From: Scandinavium manionii
GTDB lineage: Bacteria; Pseudomonadota; Gammaproteobacteria; Enterobacterales; Enterobacteriaceae
Direction: 5' to 3'
DNA length: 64,000 nt
NCBI RefSeq assembly: GCF_024764775.1
Contig: NZ_JALIGC010000033.1
Coordinates: 128,508-192,507, forward strand
Of this stretch, positions 17,197 to 24,908 are shown piece after piece; within the stretch, counting starts at the first letter, position 1, and each line of letters opens with the position of its first letter. The position numbers and the translations under genes were made by a program. Below the pieces are notes generated by a model, which was not told the origin of the DNA, did no database searches, and saw nothing but the letters and a program-made list of their open reading frames with translations.

Positions 17197-17763
17197 ATGA
17201 ATCTCTCAGCCACTATCCTACTCGCCTTTGGTATGTCGATGGACGCCTTTGCCGTCTCGATAAGCAAAGGTGCATCTCTGCACAAACCAAAGTTCTCTGA
17301 AGCACTGCGTACCGGTCTTATTTTTGGCTGCGTTGAAGCTATCACCCCGCTTGTTGGCTGGGGTATGGGCATGCTCGCCAGCCAGTTCGTGCTCGAATGG
17401 AACCACTGGATTGCCTTCGTACTGTTAGTTTTCCTTGGCGGTCGAATGCTGATTGAAGGTTGGCGTGGGAATGAAGATAGCGAAGAAAAAGCCCCGACTC
17501 GCCACGGTTTCTGGCTGCTGGTGACGACGGCAATTGCCACCAGCCTCGATGCGATGGCTGTGGGTGTAGGTCTTGCCTTCTTACAGGTGAATATCATTTA
17601 CACCGCGTTGGCCATTGGCTGTGCAACGCTGGTGATGACGACGATTGGAATGATGGTCGGCCGCTTTATTGGGCCCCTGTTGGGCAAACGCGCCGAGATG
17701 CTCGGCGGTATCGTGCTGATTGGCATTGGCGTCCAGATCCTCTGGAGCCACTTCACGGGTTAA
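17197..17763 (+). CDS. mntP: Manganese exporter MntP
   Basis: MntP exports Mn2+ across the inner membrane. The 188-residue protein has six hydrophobic segments in two repeats; each begins with a conserved acidic motif, FGMSMDAFAVSISKGA (about 12-27) and ATSLDAMAVGVGLAF (about 115-129), whose aspartates are needed for transport in the E. coli protein. The frame is open 21 codons further upstream, but the ATG at 17197 with AGGACAAGCG before it gives the E. coli length. The leader has the riboswitch, two MntR-type boxes and a Fur-type box. The stop codon overlaps that of the convergent rlmA. Confidence 0.95.
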   Translation: MNLSATILLAFGMSMDAFAVSISKGASLHKPKFSEALRTGLIFGCVEAITPLVGWGMGMLASQFVLEWNHWIAFVLLVFLGGRMLIEGWRGNEDSEEKAPTRHGFWLLVTTAIATSLDAMAVGVGLAFLQVNIIYTALAIGCATLVMTTIGMMVGRFIGPLLGKRAEMLGGIVLIGIGVQILWSHFTG

Positions 17764-18554
17764 TCGTTCCGCTGCCAGACCTGAATAAGAAAATCAGTCT
17801 GGCAGTCAAATGTTTCAAGCCCTGCCAGTTCTTCCCACACTTCCGGTTTTGCGCGCCAGGCAAATGGGGTCATTTGCAGCAGCGCCACGGCTTCGCTTCC
17901 CGATAAGGTCATCGGATACGCCAGTTGTTTCTGCTCCACTTTCTCAAAACCCGGTAACGCTTCGCTGTTCGCGTCATGCAAACGAATCTCGTCGTAGATA
18001 AGCCCTTTCAGTTCCATCAGATGTCGTGGTCCTGGCGTCGCGGTGATCACCACGCCACCCGGCTTCACAACTCGTTCCAGCTCCTGTGGATTACACGGGG
18101 CGTAAATTCGCACGACCGCATCCATGCAGGCATCGCTATAAGGCAGACGTTGGCTGGAGGCCACGCAAAACTCCACCTGAGAATAGCGCTTCGCGCCGTA
18201 ACGCACGGCGATTTTGGATACGTCCAGGCCCCAGGTGTGCTCGGCGAGCGCCGCAAAGGCGTGCGTGTAATAGCCTTCGCCACAGCCAATATCGAGAATG
18301 TTTTTTGGTGAAGAATGTTTGAGAATGTCGCTGATGGCATCGCGCAGCGGCTGATAATGGCCCGCGTCAAGAAAGGCGCGACGTGCCTGCATCATTTCCG
18401 CGCTGTCACCCGGATCGCGCGACCGCTTGTGCTGCACCGGCAACAGATTAATGTACCCTTCTTTCGCCAGGTCGAACTGGTGACGCTGAGGGCAAATGTA
18501 GCTGTTGTTGTGGCGCTCAAGCGGCGCATGACAAAGAGGACAACTCCAGGACAT
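17760..18554 (-). CDS. rlmA: 23S rRNA (guanine745-N1)-methyltransferase RlmA
   Basis: RlmA methylates N1 of G745 in helix 35 of 23S rRNA using S-adenosylmethionine. The 264-residue protein has an N-terminal zinc site (CPLC at residues 5-8, CPQRH at 21-25), then KEGYINLLPVQ, and a Rossmann methyltransferase fold with ILDIGCGEGYYTHAF near 91-105 and the later strand GGVVITATPGPRHLMEL. It is slightly shorter than the E. coli protein. It is convergent with mntP (the stop codons overlap) and follows the PBP gene on the same strand. Confidence 0.94.
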   Translation of the reverse strand: MSWSCPLCHAPLERHNNSYICPQRHQFDLAKEGYINLLPVQHKRSRDPGDSAEMMQARRAFLDAGHYQPLRDAISDILKHSSPKNILDIGCGEGYYTHAFAALAEHTWGLDVSKIAVRYGAKRYSQVEFCVASSQRLPYSDACMDAVVRIYAPCNPQELERVVKPGGVVITATPGPRHLMELKGLIYDEIRLHDANSEALPGFEKVEQKQLAYPMTLSGSEAVALLQMTPFAWRAKPEVWEELAGLETFDCQTDFLIQVWQRND

Positions 18555-18572
18555 GATGACTCCGATATCATT

Positions 18573-18604
18573 GAAAGGGCGAAAGTGTAACGCTATTCGC
18601 CCTT
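18573..18604 (-). terminator. Possible terminator after the FtsI-like PBP
   Basis: AAGGGCGAA / TTCGCCCTT stem with a 12-base loop; the T-tract on the minus strand is short (TTTCAAT). Confidence 0.45.
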
Positions 18605-18616
18605 CAGGTGAATGGA

Positions 18617-20350
18617 TTACCGCGCGGGAGCGAGTGTGTCGTTGTGATGCGTGACGATTAAGTTCGGTGAGCCAGGAGCCAGTCCGTCTGGCATCACGTT
18701 TTCGAGACGCAAAACGTCGCCCATGATTTGGCTGAATACCGGCGCGGCAACCGCACCACCGTAGTATTTACCATTCTCAGGATCGTTTATCACCACCACC
18801 AGCGCATATTTCGGGTTACTGGCCGGGGCGACACCTGCCGTGTAAGCAATATATTTGTCGATATATTTACCATCCGGACCGATTTTTTTCGCCGTCCCGG
18901 TTTTCACCGCCACGCGATAGTCATTAACTGCGGCCTTGATTCCGCCGCCGCCGGGCAGCGCCACGCTTTCCATCATGTGCTCTACCTGATGCACAATTTC
19001 ATCAGACATGACCCGATGGCCCATCACTGGCGGATCGATACGCGTAATAGACAAGGGACGAGAGATCCCGAAGCCACCGATCGTCGCGTAAACGTGCGCC
19101 AACTGAAGCGGCGTGATCATCAGACCGTAGCCGAAGGAAAATGTCGCCCTGTCGAGCTTTCCCCAGGAACGACGATTCGGCAGAAAACCCTGGCTTTCAC
19201 CGGTTAAGCCCAACCCGGTCGGTTGGCCAAAGCCGAAGCCTTTGTAGGTATCAAGCAGGCGTTGAATCGGCATCGCCAGAGAAAGATGCGACACGCCGGT
19301 ATCACTCGATTTTTGCAGAATGCCGGTGAGGCTCAGCTCAGGGTAGTAGCCCACGTCACGAATGCGGTGACCATCCAGGGTGTACGGATGGGTATCAACC
19401 ACGCTGTCAGGGCGAACAATACCCTGCTGCAATGCGGTCATGATGACCAAAGGTTTAACCGTTGAGCCCGGCTCAAAGGTGTCGCTGATCGCGCGGTTAC
19501 GGAAATCATCCAGCGTGGCTTTTTCACGGTTGTTTGGGTTGAAATCCGGATAGCTTGCCATCGCCAAAATTTCGCCGGTATCAATTCGAATCAACACAGA
19601 CGCACCGGATTCAGCTTTATTCCAGCGCACGGCGTTGTCCAGCGCATCTTCAGTGACCGTCTGCAAACGCTCATCAATGCTGAGTTGTAGGTTATGCGCA
19701 GGGACCGCGGCCTGTTCAGTCAGATTTTCAATCACGTTCCCATGGCGGTCTTTTCGCACCAGTCGCAGACCTGGTTTGCCCTGCATTTGCGCGTTAAAGC
19801 TTTTTTCAACGCCTTCAATGCCCTGGTCATCAATGTTGGTGAAGCCGATAAGATTGGCAGCAACGTGACCGGCAGGATAAAAACGGCGTGATTCTTCACG
19901 AAGATTAATGCCTGGTAGATGGAGTTTATCAATCCAGGCTGCCTGCTGCGGATCGACCTGACGCGCAAGATAAAGGAAACGGGAATGCGGATGCTGAGTG
20001 ATTTTAGAAGTCAGATCAGACAATGAGGTGTGTAAGGCATTAGCCAGCGCCTGCCAGCGCGCGCTGTAACCGACGCCACCTTTCGAGAGCAGCGTTTGTG
20101 GATCAACCCAGATTGCGCTAACGGGTACGCTCACCGCCAACGGGCGCCCTTCTCTGTCGATGATCATCCCACGAGGAACATCGATGGGTTCTTCACGTAA
20201 AGAACGCATATCTTCTTGTTTTACCAGATTATCTGGCGAAATTATTTGTAGCCAACCTACGCGGGCCAACAGCAGCCCCAGACAACAACAAATACCTAAA
20301 CACACCAGGCCAAAACGGACTGGGGTGAAGTGACGGCGATGGTTTTGCAC
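18617..20350 (-). CDS. FtsI-like class B penicillin-binding protein (PBP3 paralog)
   Basis: A 577-residue class B transpeptidase resembling FtsI (PBP3). One membrane helix (about 13-33) precedes the pedestal domain (PRGMIIDREGRPLAVSVP near 59-76; FYPAGHVAANLIGFTN). The transpeptidase motifs are SxxK at 296-299 (PGSTVK), SSD at 348-350 in place of the usual SxN, and KTG at 483-485. It is not in the dcw cluster, and E. coli has no gene here as I recall; a second PBP3 (PBP3SAL) is described in Salmonella at this locus, where it supports division in acidic conditions. I therefore read it as a PBP3SAL-type enzyme. Alternative: the only FtsI of this genome, unlikely given the location. Confidence 0.88.
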   Translation of the reverse strand: MQNHRRHFTPVRFGLVCLGICCCLGLLLARVGWLQIISPDNLVKQEDMRSLREEPIDVPRGMIIDREGRPLAVSVPVSAIWVDPQTLLSKGGVGYSARWQALANALHTSLSDLTSKITQHPHSRFLYLARQVDPQQAAWIDKLHLPGINLREESRRFYPAGHVAANLIGFTNIDDQGIEGVEKSFNAQMQGKPGLRLVRKDRHGNVIENLTEQAAVPAHNLQLSIDERLQTVTEDALDNAVRWNKAESGASVLIRIDTGEILAMASYPDFNPNNREKATLDDFRNRAISDTFEPGSTVKPLVIMTALQQGIVRPDSVVDTHPYTLDGHRIRDVGYYPELSLTGILQKSSDTGVSHLSLAMPIQRLLDTYKGFGFGQPTGLGLTGESQGFLPNRRSWGKLDRATFSFGYGLMITPLQLAHVYATIGGFGISRPLSITRIDPPVMGHRVMSDEIVHQVEHMMESVALPGGGGIKAAVNDYRVAVKTGTAKKIGPDGKYIDKYIAYTAGVAPASNPKYALVVVINDPENGKYYGGAVAAPVFSQIMGDVLRLENVMPDGLAPGSPNLIVTHHNDTLAPAR

Positions 20351-20491
20351 TCCGGCTCCCGATTATGATTTACAACCCAATGATTTAACGTGAAAAGGGG
20401 TCGGGATGAGCGATAAACAATGCTAATAACGATGTGGTTTTGCAACAAAGCGCGACTGCGGGGGTCTGACGGACATACTCAGAAACAAATG

Positions 20492-20518
20492 TAAAAAGCC
20501 CCGCTAGTGCGAGGCTTT
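20492..20518 (-). terminator. Terminator after cspC
   Basis: On the minus strand AGCCTCGC, ACT loop, GCGGGGCT, then TTTTTAC. Confidence 0.85.
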
Positions 20519-20552
20519 ATGGCTGATGTCAAATGAGATCAGTGTATTCGAA

Positions 20553-20762
20553 TCAGATAGCAGTTACGTTAACTGCAGCTGGGCCTTTCTGGCCGTCCTG
20601 AATTTCGAACTCAACGTTCTGGCCTTCAGCCAGAGTTTTGAAGCCGTTACCCTGGATTGCAGAGAAATGTACGAATACATCTTTGCTGCCGTCTGCAGGA
20701 GTAATGAAGCCAAAACCTTTAGACTCGTTGAACCACTTAACTTGACCTTTAATCTTTGCCAT
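20553..20762 (-). CDS. cspC: Cold-shock-like RNA-binding protein CspC
   Basis: A 69-residue cold-shock domain protein that binds single-stranded RNA and acts as RNA chaperone, stabilising rpoS and other mRNAs and antiterminating in E. coli. The RNP motifs GFGFITP (RNP1) and VFVHFSAIQ (RNP2) are intact, and the sequence appears identical to E. coli CspC as I recall it. Two in-frame codons upstream (ATG CAA) are less likely as the start. It is co-oriented with yobF, 40 bases upstream, as in the E. coli yobF-cspC operon. Confidence 0.96.
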
Positions 20763-20802
20763 TTGCAAAATTCCTTAGAGTGTTTTCTTCGCCCGAGGGC
20801 AC

Positions 20803-20919
20803 TTACATAGCTAAAACTGAGACATTACTGCATGAGGCACTAATATAAGGTTCGGCAGAGAAGCGGTATTCAACGACAACGTGTTTACTCAGGACTTCTT
20901 TACTGAAAATGCCACACAT
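20803..20919 (-). CDS. yobF: Small protein YobF, C-terminally shortened
   Basis: A 38-residue ORF, MCGIFSKEVLSKHVVVEYRF..., ending NVSVLAM. It matches the first four fifths of E. coli YobF (47 residues), a small stress-induced protein encoded upstream of cspC. After the TAA, the reading frame one base over encodes RAKKTL followed by a stop, which corresponds to the tail of E. coli YobF, so a small indel near codon 38 seems to have moved the tail out of frame. A GAGG ribosome binding site precedes the ATG. The truncation could equally be a sequencing error. Confidence 0.8.
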   Translation of the reverse strand: MCGIFSKEVLSKHVVVEYRFSAEPYISASCSNVSVLAM

Positions 20920-21526
20920 AGACAGAACTGTACCTCGTTTAACCCAAAACGTGTTATCACATACTACGTAAATAATGGCAAGCCATTTTTAAACATGTCT
21001 CGATCGGTCGCACATAACATCGCATTAAGCGATGATCATCTGCACAATTATGCGAAGTTTCATCACTTATCCGACCATCGACCATACCGTCACAAGCCCG
21101 TCAGACTGCGTATTTTTACGACTTTTTTACCATAGCTCAACGTGTTTACTTCTGCCAGTCTGTCTGCGTGCAAACGCAACATTTTCCTATAGTTAGACAT
21201 TTTTGTGCATAAATATGCTTCAATCCTGGCCACTCTCACATATAAAGCGCAGACTAATCATCAATATTAAATATTATTGATGCTGCACCGTAATAATGAA
21301 AATTTGATGACAGCGCTTCATGATGGGGTAATAAAAACGTTTCGATAAATTGTGATAACGCTTTAATGGATAACGTAAAAGAATTAAAAACTTTTGAAGG
21401 AGAGCATGGACAAATAGCAAGAAGGGTATGAGACCAAAAAGTGATAAAGCATAATAATAAGTTATAGCAATGCATTACGAAATTGAGCATCCCGGCAGTC
21501 AATCTGTTCGACCACCGGGAAGGCTA
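20920..21526. other. Gene-free interval upstream of yobF
   Basis: About 600 AT-rich bases without a recognisable gene. An 82-codon minus-strand frame at 21254-21502 has no family resemblance. The right end has a stem CCCGG/CCGGG after yebO. The left end has a promoter candidate and a perfect palindrome AATGGCAAGCCATT-type repeat at 20973-20986. Confidence 0.6.
20954..20981 (-). promoter_or_regulatory. Candidate sigma70 promoter for yobF-cspC
   Basis: On the minus strand TTGCCA (-35), 16 bases, TGATAA (-10). It leaves a short leader to the yobF ribosome binding site. Overlaps an inverted repeat AATGGC-TT-GCCATT. Confidence 0.45.
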
Positions 21527-21826
21527 TCAGCGTTCCGCCACCAGACGGATAAAATCATCATCGCTGTCCTGCGGCTCTACCTGGACTTGTTCTGCAGGTT
21601 TCACCGGCGTTTCTTTCTCCGGTTCATTTGCTTCACACAGGCGACGCAGTAATGCATTTTGACGCTTTTGCTGATCCAGCAGCGCTTCCAGAAGTTCTAT
21701 CTGTTCGTTTGCTCGCGAACTGGCGCGGTTTACGAAAAACCACAGGGCCAGCCCGATGACCAGTACCAGCAAGGAGATTGCCAGCGAGGCCAAATTCAGC
21801 ATTCCGGAATTCATTAAATCAACCAT
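21527..21826 (-). CDS. yebO: Small membrane protein YebO
   Basis: A 99-residue protein with one N-terminal transmembrane helix (about 10-32, LASLAISLLVLVIGLALWFFV), then a conserved cytosolic helix RASSRANEQIELLEALLDQQKRQNALLRRLCEANEPEK likely to form a coiled coil, a variable acidic linker, and the conserved end FIRLVAER. Matches E. coli YebO apart from the linker. Function is not known. It is the gene downstream of mgrB on the same strand (74-base gap) and may share its PhoP-dependent transcript. Confidence 0.88.
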   Translation of the reverse strand: MVDLMNSGMLNLASLAISLLVLVIGLALWFFVNRASSRANEQIELLEALLDQQKRQNALLRRLCEANEPEKETPVKPAEQVQVEPQDSDDDFIRLVAER

Positions 21827-21900
21827 TTCACCACCTCAAATTGGAGCCATCATTCTACCACTCGGCGGCATGAGGAAGGAAATCTCCTATGAGAAAATCT

Positions 21901-22047
21901 TTACCAGGGAATGAATTTATTGATGGTGCAAATACCGCTGAAAAATTGCACATCCTGATCGCACAACACGTTAATCATCTGAGTCCACAGTAATAGACAG
22001 GCAATCAGAAAGATAACCGCCAGGATGACCCACCGTAACTTTTTCAC
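21901..22047 (-). CDS. mgrB: PhoQ feedback inhibitor MgrB
   Basis: MgrB is a small inner membrane protein that binds and inhibits the sensor kinase PhoQ; its loss causes polymyxin resistance in several genera. The 48-residue sequence starts (GTG) MKKLRWVILAVIFLIACLLLW, one membrane helix, and ends CDQDVQFFSGICTINKFIPW with the two periplasmic cysteines (C29, C40) required for inhibition. It has one more residue in the helix than the 47-residue E. coli protein. Too short for most ORF callers but unmistakable. A PhoP-box candidate lies upstream. Confidence 0.95.
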   Translation of the reverse strand: MKKLRWVILAVIFLIACLLLWTQMINVLCDQDVQFFSGICTINKFIPW

Positions 22048-22077
22048 TCCACTCTCCGGGTAACCATATTTGTTAAC

Positions 22078-22112
22078 AGATTAGCACGCTAACCTTAAAC
22101 CGCGGCTAACTG
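22078..22112 (-). promoter_or_regulatory. Candidate PhoP-dependent promoter of mgrB
   Basis: On the minus strand CAGTTA-GCCGC-GGTTTA (22096-22112) is a direct repeat with PhoP-box spacing; the first half is weak and the second perfect. A -10-like TAATCT (22078-22083) follows exactly 12 bases downstream, the usual PhoP-promoter arrangement. Confidence 0.5.
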
Positions 22113-22206
22113 TAATGGAGTCGCTTCATTTTAGGAATCATCGACTTGTTTCAGGGCATGAACGAACTACTCTATTGTACAGGAAGAAACAAAAACGAGG
22201 CATATG

Positions 22207-22446
22207 ATGCGTTTTACGATTCGTGCAATTATTGTACTGGCTATTATTTGGATTGCTTTGCTTTCAACCGGCTACGGTGTGCTGATGGGCAGCACTGAAA
22301 ACGTAGGCGGATTAGGATTACAGTGTAAATATCTCACCGCACGTGGTACCAGCACCGCGCAATATGTTCACACTGACAGCGGGATTATTGGCATTACTGA
22401 CTGCCCTCTCCTGCGTAAAAGCACAACGGTTGTCGATAAGGGATAA
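22207..22446 (+). CDS. yobH: Small membrane/secreted protein YobH
   Basis: A 79-residue protein, divergent from mgrB. An N-terminal hydrophobic segment (about 5-24, TIRAIIVLAIIWIALLSTGY) serves as anchor or uncleaved signal; the rest, with two cysteines (GLQCKYLTARGTST and ITDCPLLRKS), would lie in the periplasm and could form a disulfide. Matches E. coli YobH nearly throughout. Two adjacent ATGs are possible; the second gives the E. coli length and has GAGG at 6-base spacing. Function unknown. Confidence 0.88.
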   Translation: MRFTIRAIIVLAIIWIALLSTGYGVLMGSTENVGGLGLQCKYLTARGTSTAQYVHTDSGIIGITDCPLLRKSTTVVDKG

Positions 22447-22465
22447 TCGTACACCACAAACATAG

Positions 22466-22490
22466 AACGCCGCTTATTGCGGCGTTTTTT
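22466..22490 (+). terminator. Terminator after yobH
   Basis: AACGCCGC / GCGGCGTT stem with a 5-base loop followed by a T run. Lies between the convergent yobH and kdgR. Confidence 0.85.
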
Positions 22491-22503
22491 ATGGACGCGT
22501 TTC

Positions 22504-23295
22504 TCAGAATGGATAGTCGTTGTAACCCATCTGCTCAGAAATCTTACGCGCCGCCGTGTGCAGCATGCTGACGTACTCGTGCAGACGCTCCTCAGAGAAA
22601 CGCAGAGTCGGGAAGGAAATGCTCAGCCCCGCAATCACCACGCCGAAGCGGTCAAACACCGGCACACCGATGCAACGCAGCCCCTCTTCCTGCTCTTCAT
22701 TATCTTCGCCATAACCTTGCTCACGCACCACATCCAGCAGCGGTAACAGCTCTTCAGTATCGGCGATAGTCCGCTCGGTGCTGCGCTTATACTCAACGTG
22801 CTCGAGGATCTGTTTTACTTCCTCACGGTCACGCCACGCCAACAGCACTTTACCAATTGCCGTGCTGTACAGTGGATTGCGACGGCCAATGCGGGAGTAC
22901 ATTCGCAGGTTATACATTGAGTCAATTTTATGGATGTAGACGATGCTGTCTTCATCCAGCGCGCCCAGGTGAATGGTTTCTTTCGTCAAACGAGAAAGTT
23001 CACGCATCTGGATATCCGCACTGCGGATGAGATCGACGTTTTGCAGCGAGCGCGCACCCAGCTCAAACAGTTTCAGAGTCAAAGAGTATTTCTCTGATTC
23101 GCCTTCCTGTGCCACGTAGCCCAACGATTTCATGGTCTGTAAAAAGCGATAAACCGTGCTTTTTGACATCATTACGCGCTGTGAAAGCTCAGTTATCCCT
23201 ATCTCACGCTCTTCGCCAAGCGCTTGCAAAATGCCAAAAACCTTCAACACCGAAGAGACAGAATCTGGCTGTTTATCCAAATCTGCAACTGCCAT
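22504..23295 (-). CDS. kdgR: IclR-family transcriptional regulator KdgR
   Basis: KdgR represses genes for 2-keto-3-deoxygluconate uptake and catabolism (kdgT, kdgK, eda) and is released by KDG. The 263-residue protein has the IclR N-terminal winged helix (SSVLKVFGILQALGEEREIGITELSQRVMMSKSTVYRFLQTM, residues about 13-56) and the C-terminal effector domain (IGRRNPLYSTAIGKVLLAW; GYGEDNEEQEEGLRCIGVPVFD). Length matches E. coli. One of its expected targets, eda, is in this window near 52 kb. Confidence 0.96.
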   Translation of the reverse strand: MAVADLDKQPDSVSSVLKVFGILQALGEEREIGITELSQRVMMSKSTVYRFLQTMKSLGYVAQEGESEKYSLTLKLFELGARSLQNVDLIRSADIQMRELSRLTKETIHLGALDEDSIVYIHKIDSMYNLRMYSRIGRRNPLYSTAIGKVLLAWRDREEVKQILEHVEYKRSTERTIADTEELLPLLDVVREQGYGEDNEEQEEGLRCIGVPVFDRFGVVIAGLSISFPTLRFSEERLHEYVSMLHTAARKISEQMGYNDYPF

Positions 23296-23472
23296 TTATC
23301 ACCTCATCGCGACTGTTTTATAAAATTCAGAACTGTTTTTTATTATAATTTCGCGCGCCGTCCGCCGCAATCACTCTTCTGCATCTTCGTTACAAATCTG
23401 CGACATACTGCCGAATAATCAATGCTAAAATCATTATCTGCATAATGATTTCATTAAAGACGCATTTTTCAC

Positions 23473-24846
23473 ATGGAAAAAACAGCTCCTGATGGTTTGC
23501 CATTGCCGCAACGCTATGGCGCCATTCTGACGATCGTGCTTGGTATTTCGATGGCCGTCCTTGACGGTGCCATTGCCAACGTCGCCCTTCCCACTATTGC
23601 TACCGACCTTAACGCCTCTCCCGCCGCGTCTATCTGGATAGTTAACGCCTACCAAATCGCGATTGTTATCTCGCTGCTGACCCTGGCATTTCTCGGCGAT
23701 ATGTTCGGCTATCGCCGAATTTACAAATGCGGCCTGGTGGTCTTCACCTGCACGTCGCTGATTTGCGCCCTTTCGCACTCCCTGGAAATGCTGACGCTAG
23801 CCCGCGTGGCGCAGGGTCTGGGAGGCGCTGCGTTGATGAGCGTCAACACGGCGTTGATACGCCTCATTTATCCGCAGCGCTTTCTCGGTCGCGGGATGGG
23901 AATCAACTCGTTTATTGTGGCCGTTTCCTCTGCCGCAGGACCAACTATTGCCGCAGCAATTTTATCCGTGGCATCCTGGCAGTGGCTGTTCCTGATTAAC
24001 GTCCCGATCGGGATCGTGGCGTTTGTTTTGGCCATGCGTTATCTGCCGTCTAACGGTGCCCGCAGCCAGGCATCACGTTTCGATCTGCCGAGTGCGGTCA
24101 TGAACGCTTTAACCTTCGGTTTACTGATAACGGCACTCAGCAGCTTTGCCCAAGGGCAGTCTCTGCTACTGGTGCTGAGTGAAGTGGTGGCAATGCTGGT
24201 TATCGGCTTTTTCTTTGTGCGTCGCCAGTTGAAGCTGCCGGTGCCGCTACTGCCGGTTGATTTGCTACGTATTCCGCTATTTTCACTGTCTATCTGTACC
24301 TCGATTTGTTCTTTCTGCGCTCAAATGCTGGCCCTGGTTTCACTGCCTTTCTTCCTGCAATCGGTTATGGGCCGCAGTGAAGTTGAAACCGGTCTGCTGC
24401 TGACGCCGTGGCCGTTGGCCACCATGGTAATGGCCCCAATTGCAGGTTATCTCATCGAAAAGGTTCACGCCGGTTTCCTCGGTGCATTGGGTTTGGCGGT
24501 AATGGCATGCGGGCTGTTCGCGTTGGCACTGCTGCCCTCTTCGCCACAGGATATCGACATTGTCTGGCGCATGATGCTGTGCGGGGCCGGTTTTGGGTTA
24601 TTCCAGTCTCCGAACAATCACACCATTGTGTCGTCTGCGCCGCGTAATCGCAGCGGTGGCGCAAGCGGAATGTTAGGTACTGCTCGTCTGCTGGGGCAAA
24701 GTACTGGCGCAGCACTGGTGGCGTTAATGTTTAATCTGTTTGGCACGCACGGGACGCACACTTCGCTTTTACTGGCAGGATCCCTTGCGGTTATCGCCGC
24801 CATTTTCAGTGGCCTTCGCGTCGCCCAGCCTCGGGCTGTCCCCTGA
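23473..24846 (+). CDS. yebQ: MFS drug-efflux-type transporter YebQ
   Basis: A 457-residue major facilitator of the 14-helix DHA2 (EmrB/QacA) family. The N-terminus PLPQRYGAILTIVLGISMAVLDGAIANVALP carries motif D1 of the family, followed by the A-motif-like GDMFGYRRIYKCG near 75-87 and the motif C region GINSFIVAVSSAAGPTIAA near 140-158. The rest is hydrophobic helices. Same length as E. coli YebQ. Substrate unknown. Divergent from kdgR and followed by a bidirectional terminator shared with htpX. Confidence 0.92.
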   Translation: MEKTAPDGLPLPQRYGAILTIVLGISMAVLDGAIANVALPTIATDLNASPAASIWIVNAYQIAIVISLLTLAFLGDMFGYRRIYKCGLVVFTCTSLICALSHSLEMLTLARVAQGLGGAALMSVNTALIRLIYPQRFLGRGMGINSFIVAVSSAAGPTIAAAILSVASWQWLFLINVPIGIVAFVLAMRYLPSNGARSQASRFDLPSAVMNALTFGLLITALSSFAQGQSLLLVLSEVVAMLVIGFFFVRRQLKLPVPLLPVDLLRIPLFSLSICTSICSFCAQMLALVSLPFFLQSVMGRSEVETGLLLTPWPLATMVMAPIAGYLIEKVHAGFLGALGLAVMACGLFALALLPSSPQDIDIVWRMMLCGAGFGLFQSPNNHTIVSSAPRNRSGGASGMLGTARLLGQSTGAALVALMFNLFGTHGTHTSLLLAGSLAVIAAIFSGLRVAQPRAVP

Positions 24847-24855
24847 TCCAGGCGT

Positions 24856-24886
24856 AAAAAAAGCGCCGCTGAGCGGCGCTTTGCTT
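24856..24886. terminator. Bidirectional terminator between yebQ and htpX
   Basis: AAGCGCCGC-TGA-GCGGCGCTT hairpin with A-run on the left and T-rich sequence on the right. Confidence 0.88.
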
Positions 24887-24908
24887 TAAGGGTCGTGCTG
24901 TGAATTCG

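Noticed and set aside
21254..21502. 82-codon minus-strand frame between yobF and yebO
   Set aside because: No family pattern, no ribosome binding site, composition of the AT-rich intergenic DNA around it.
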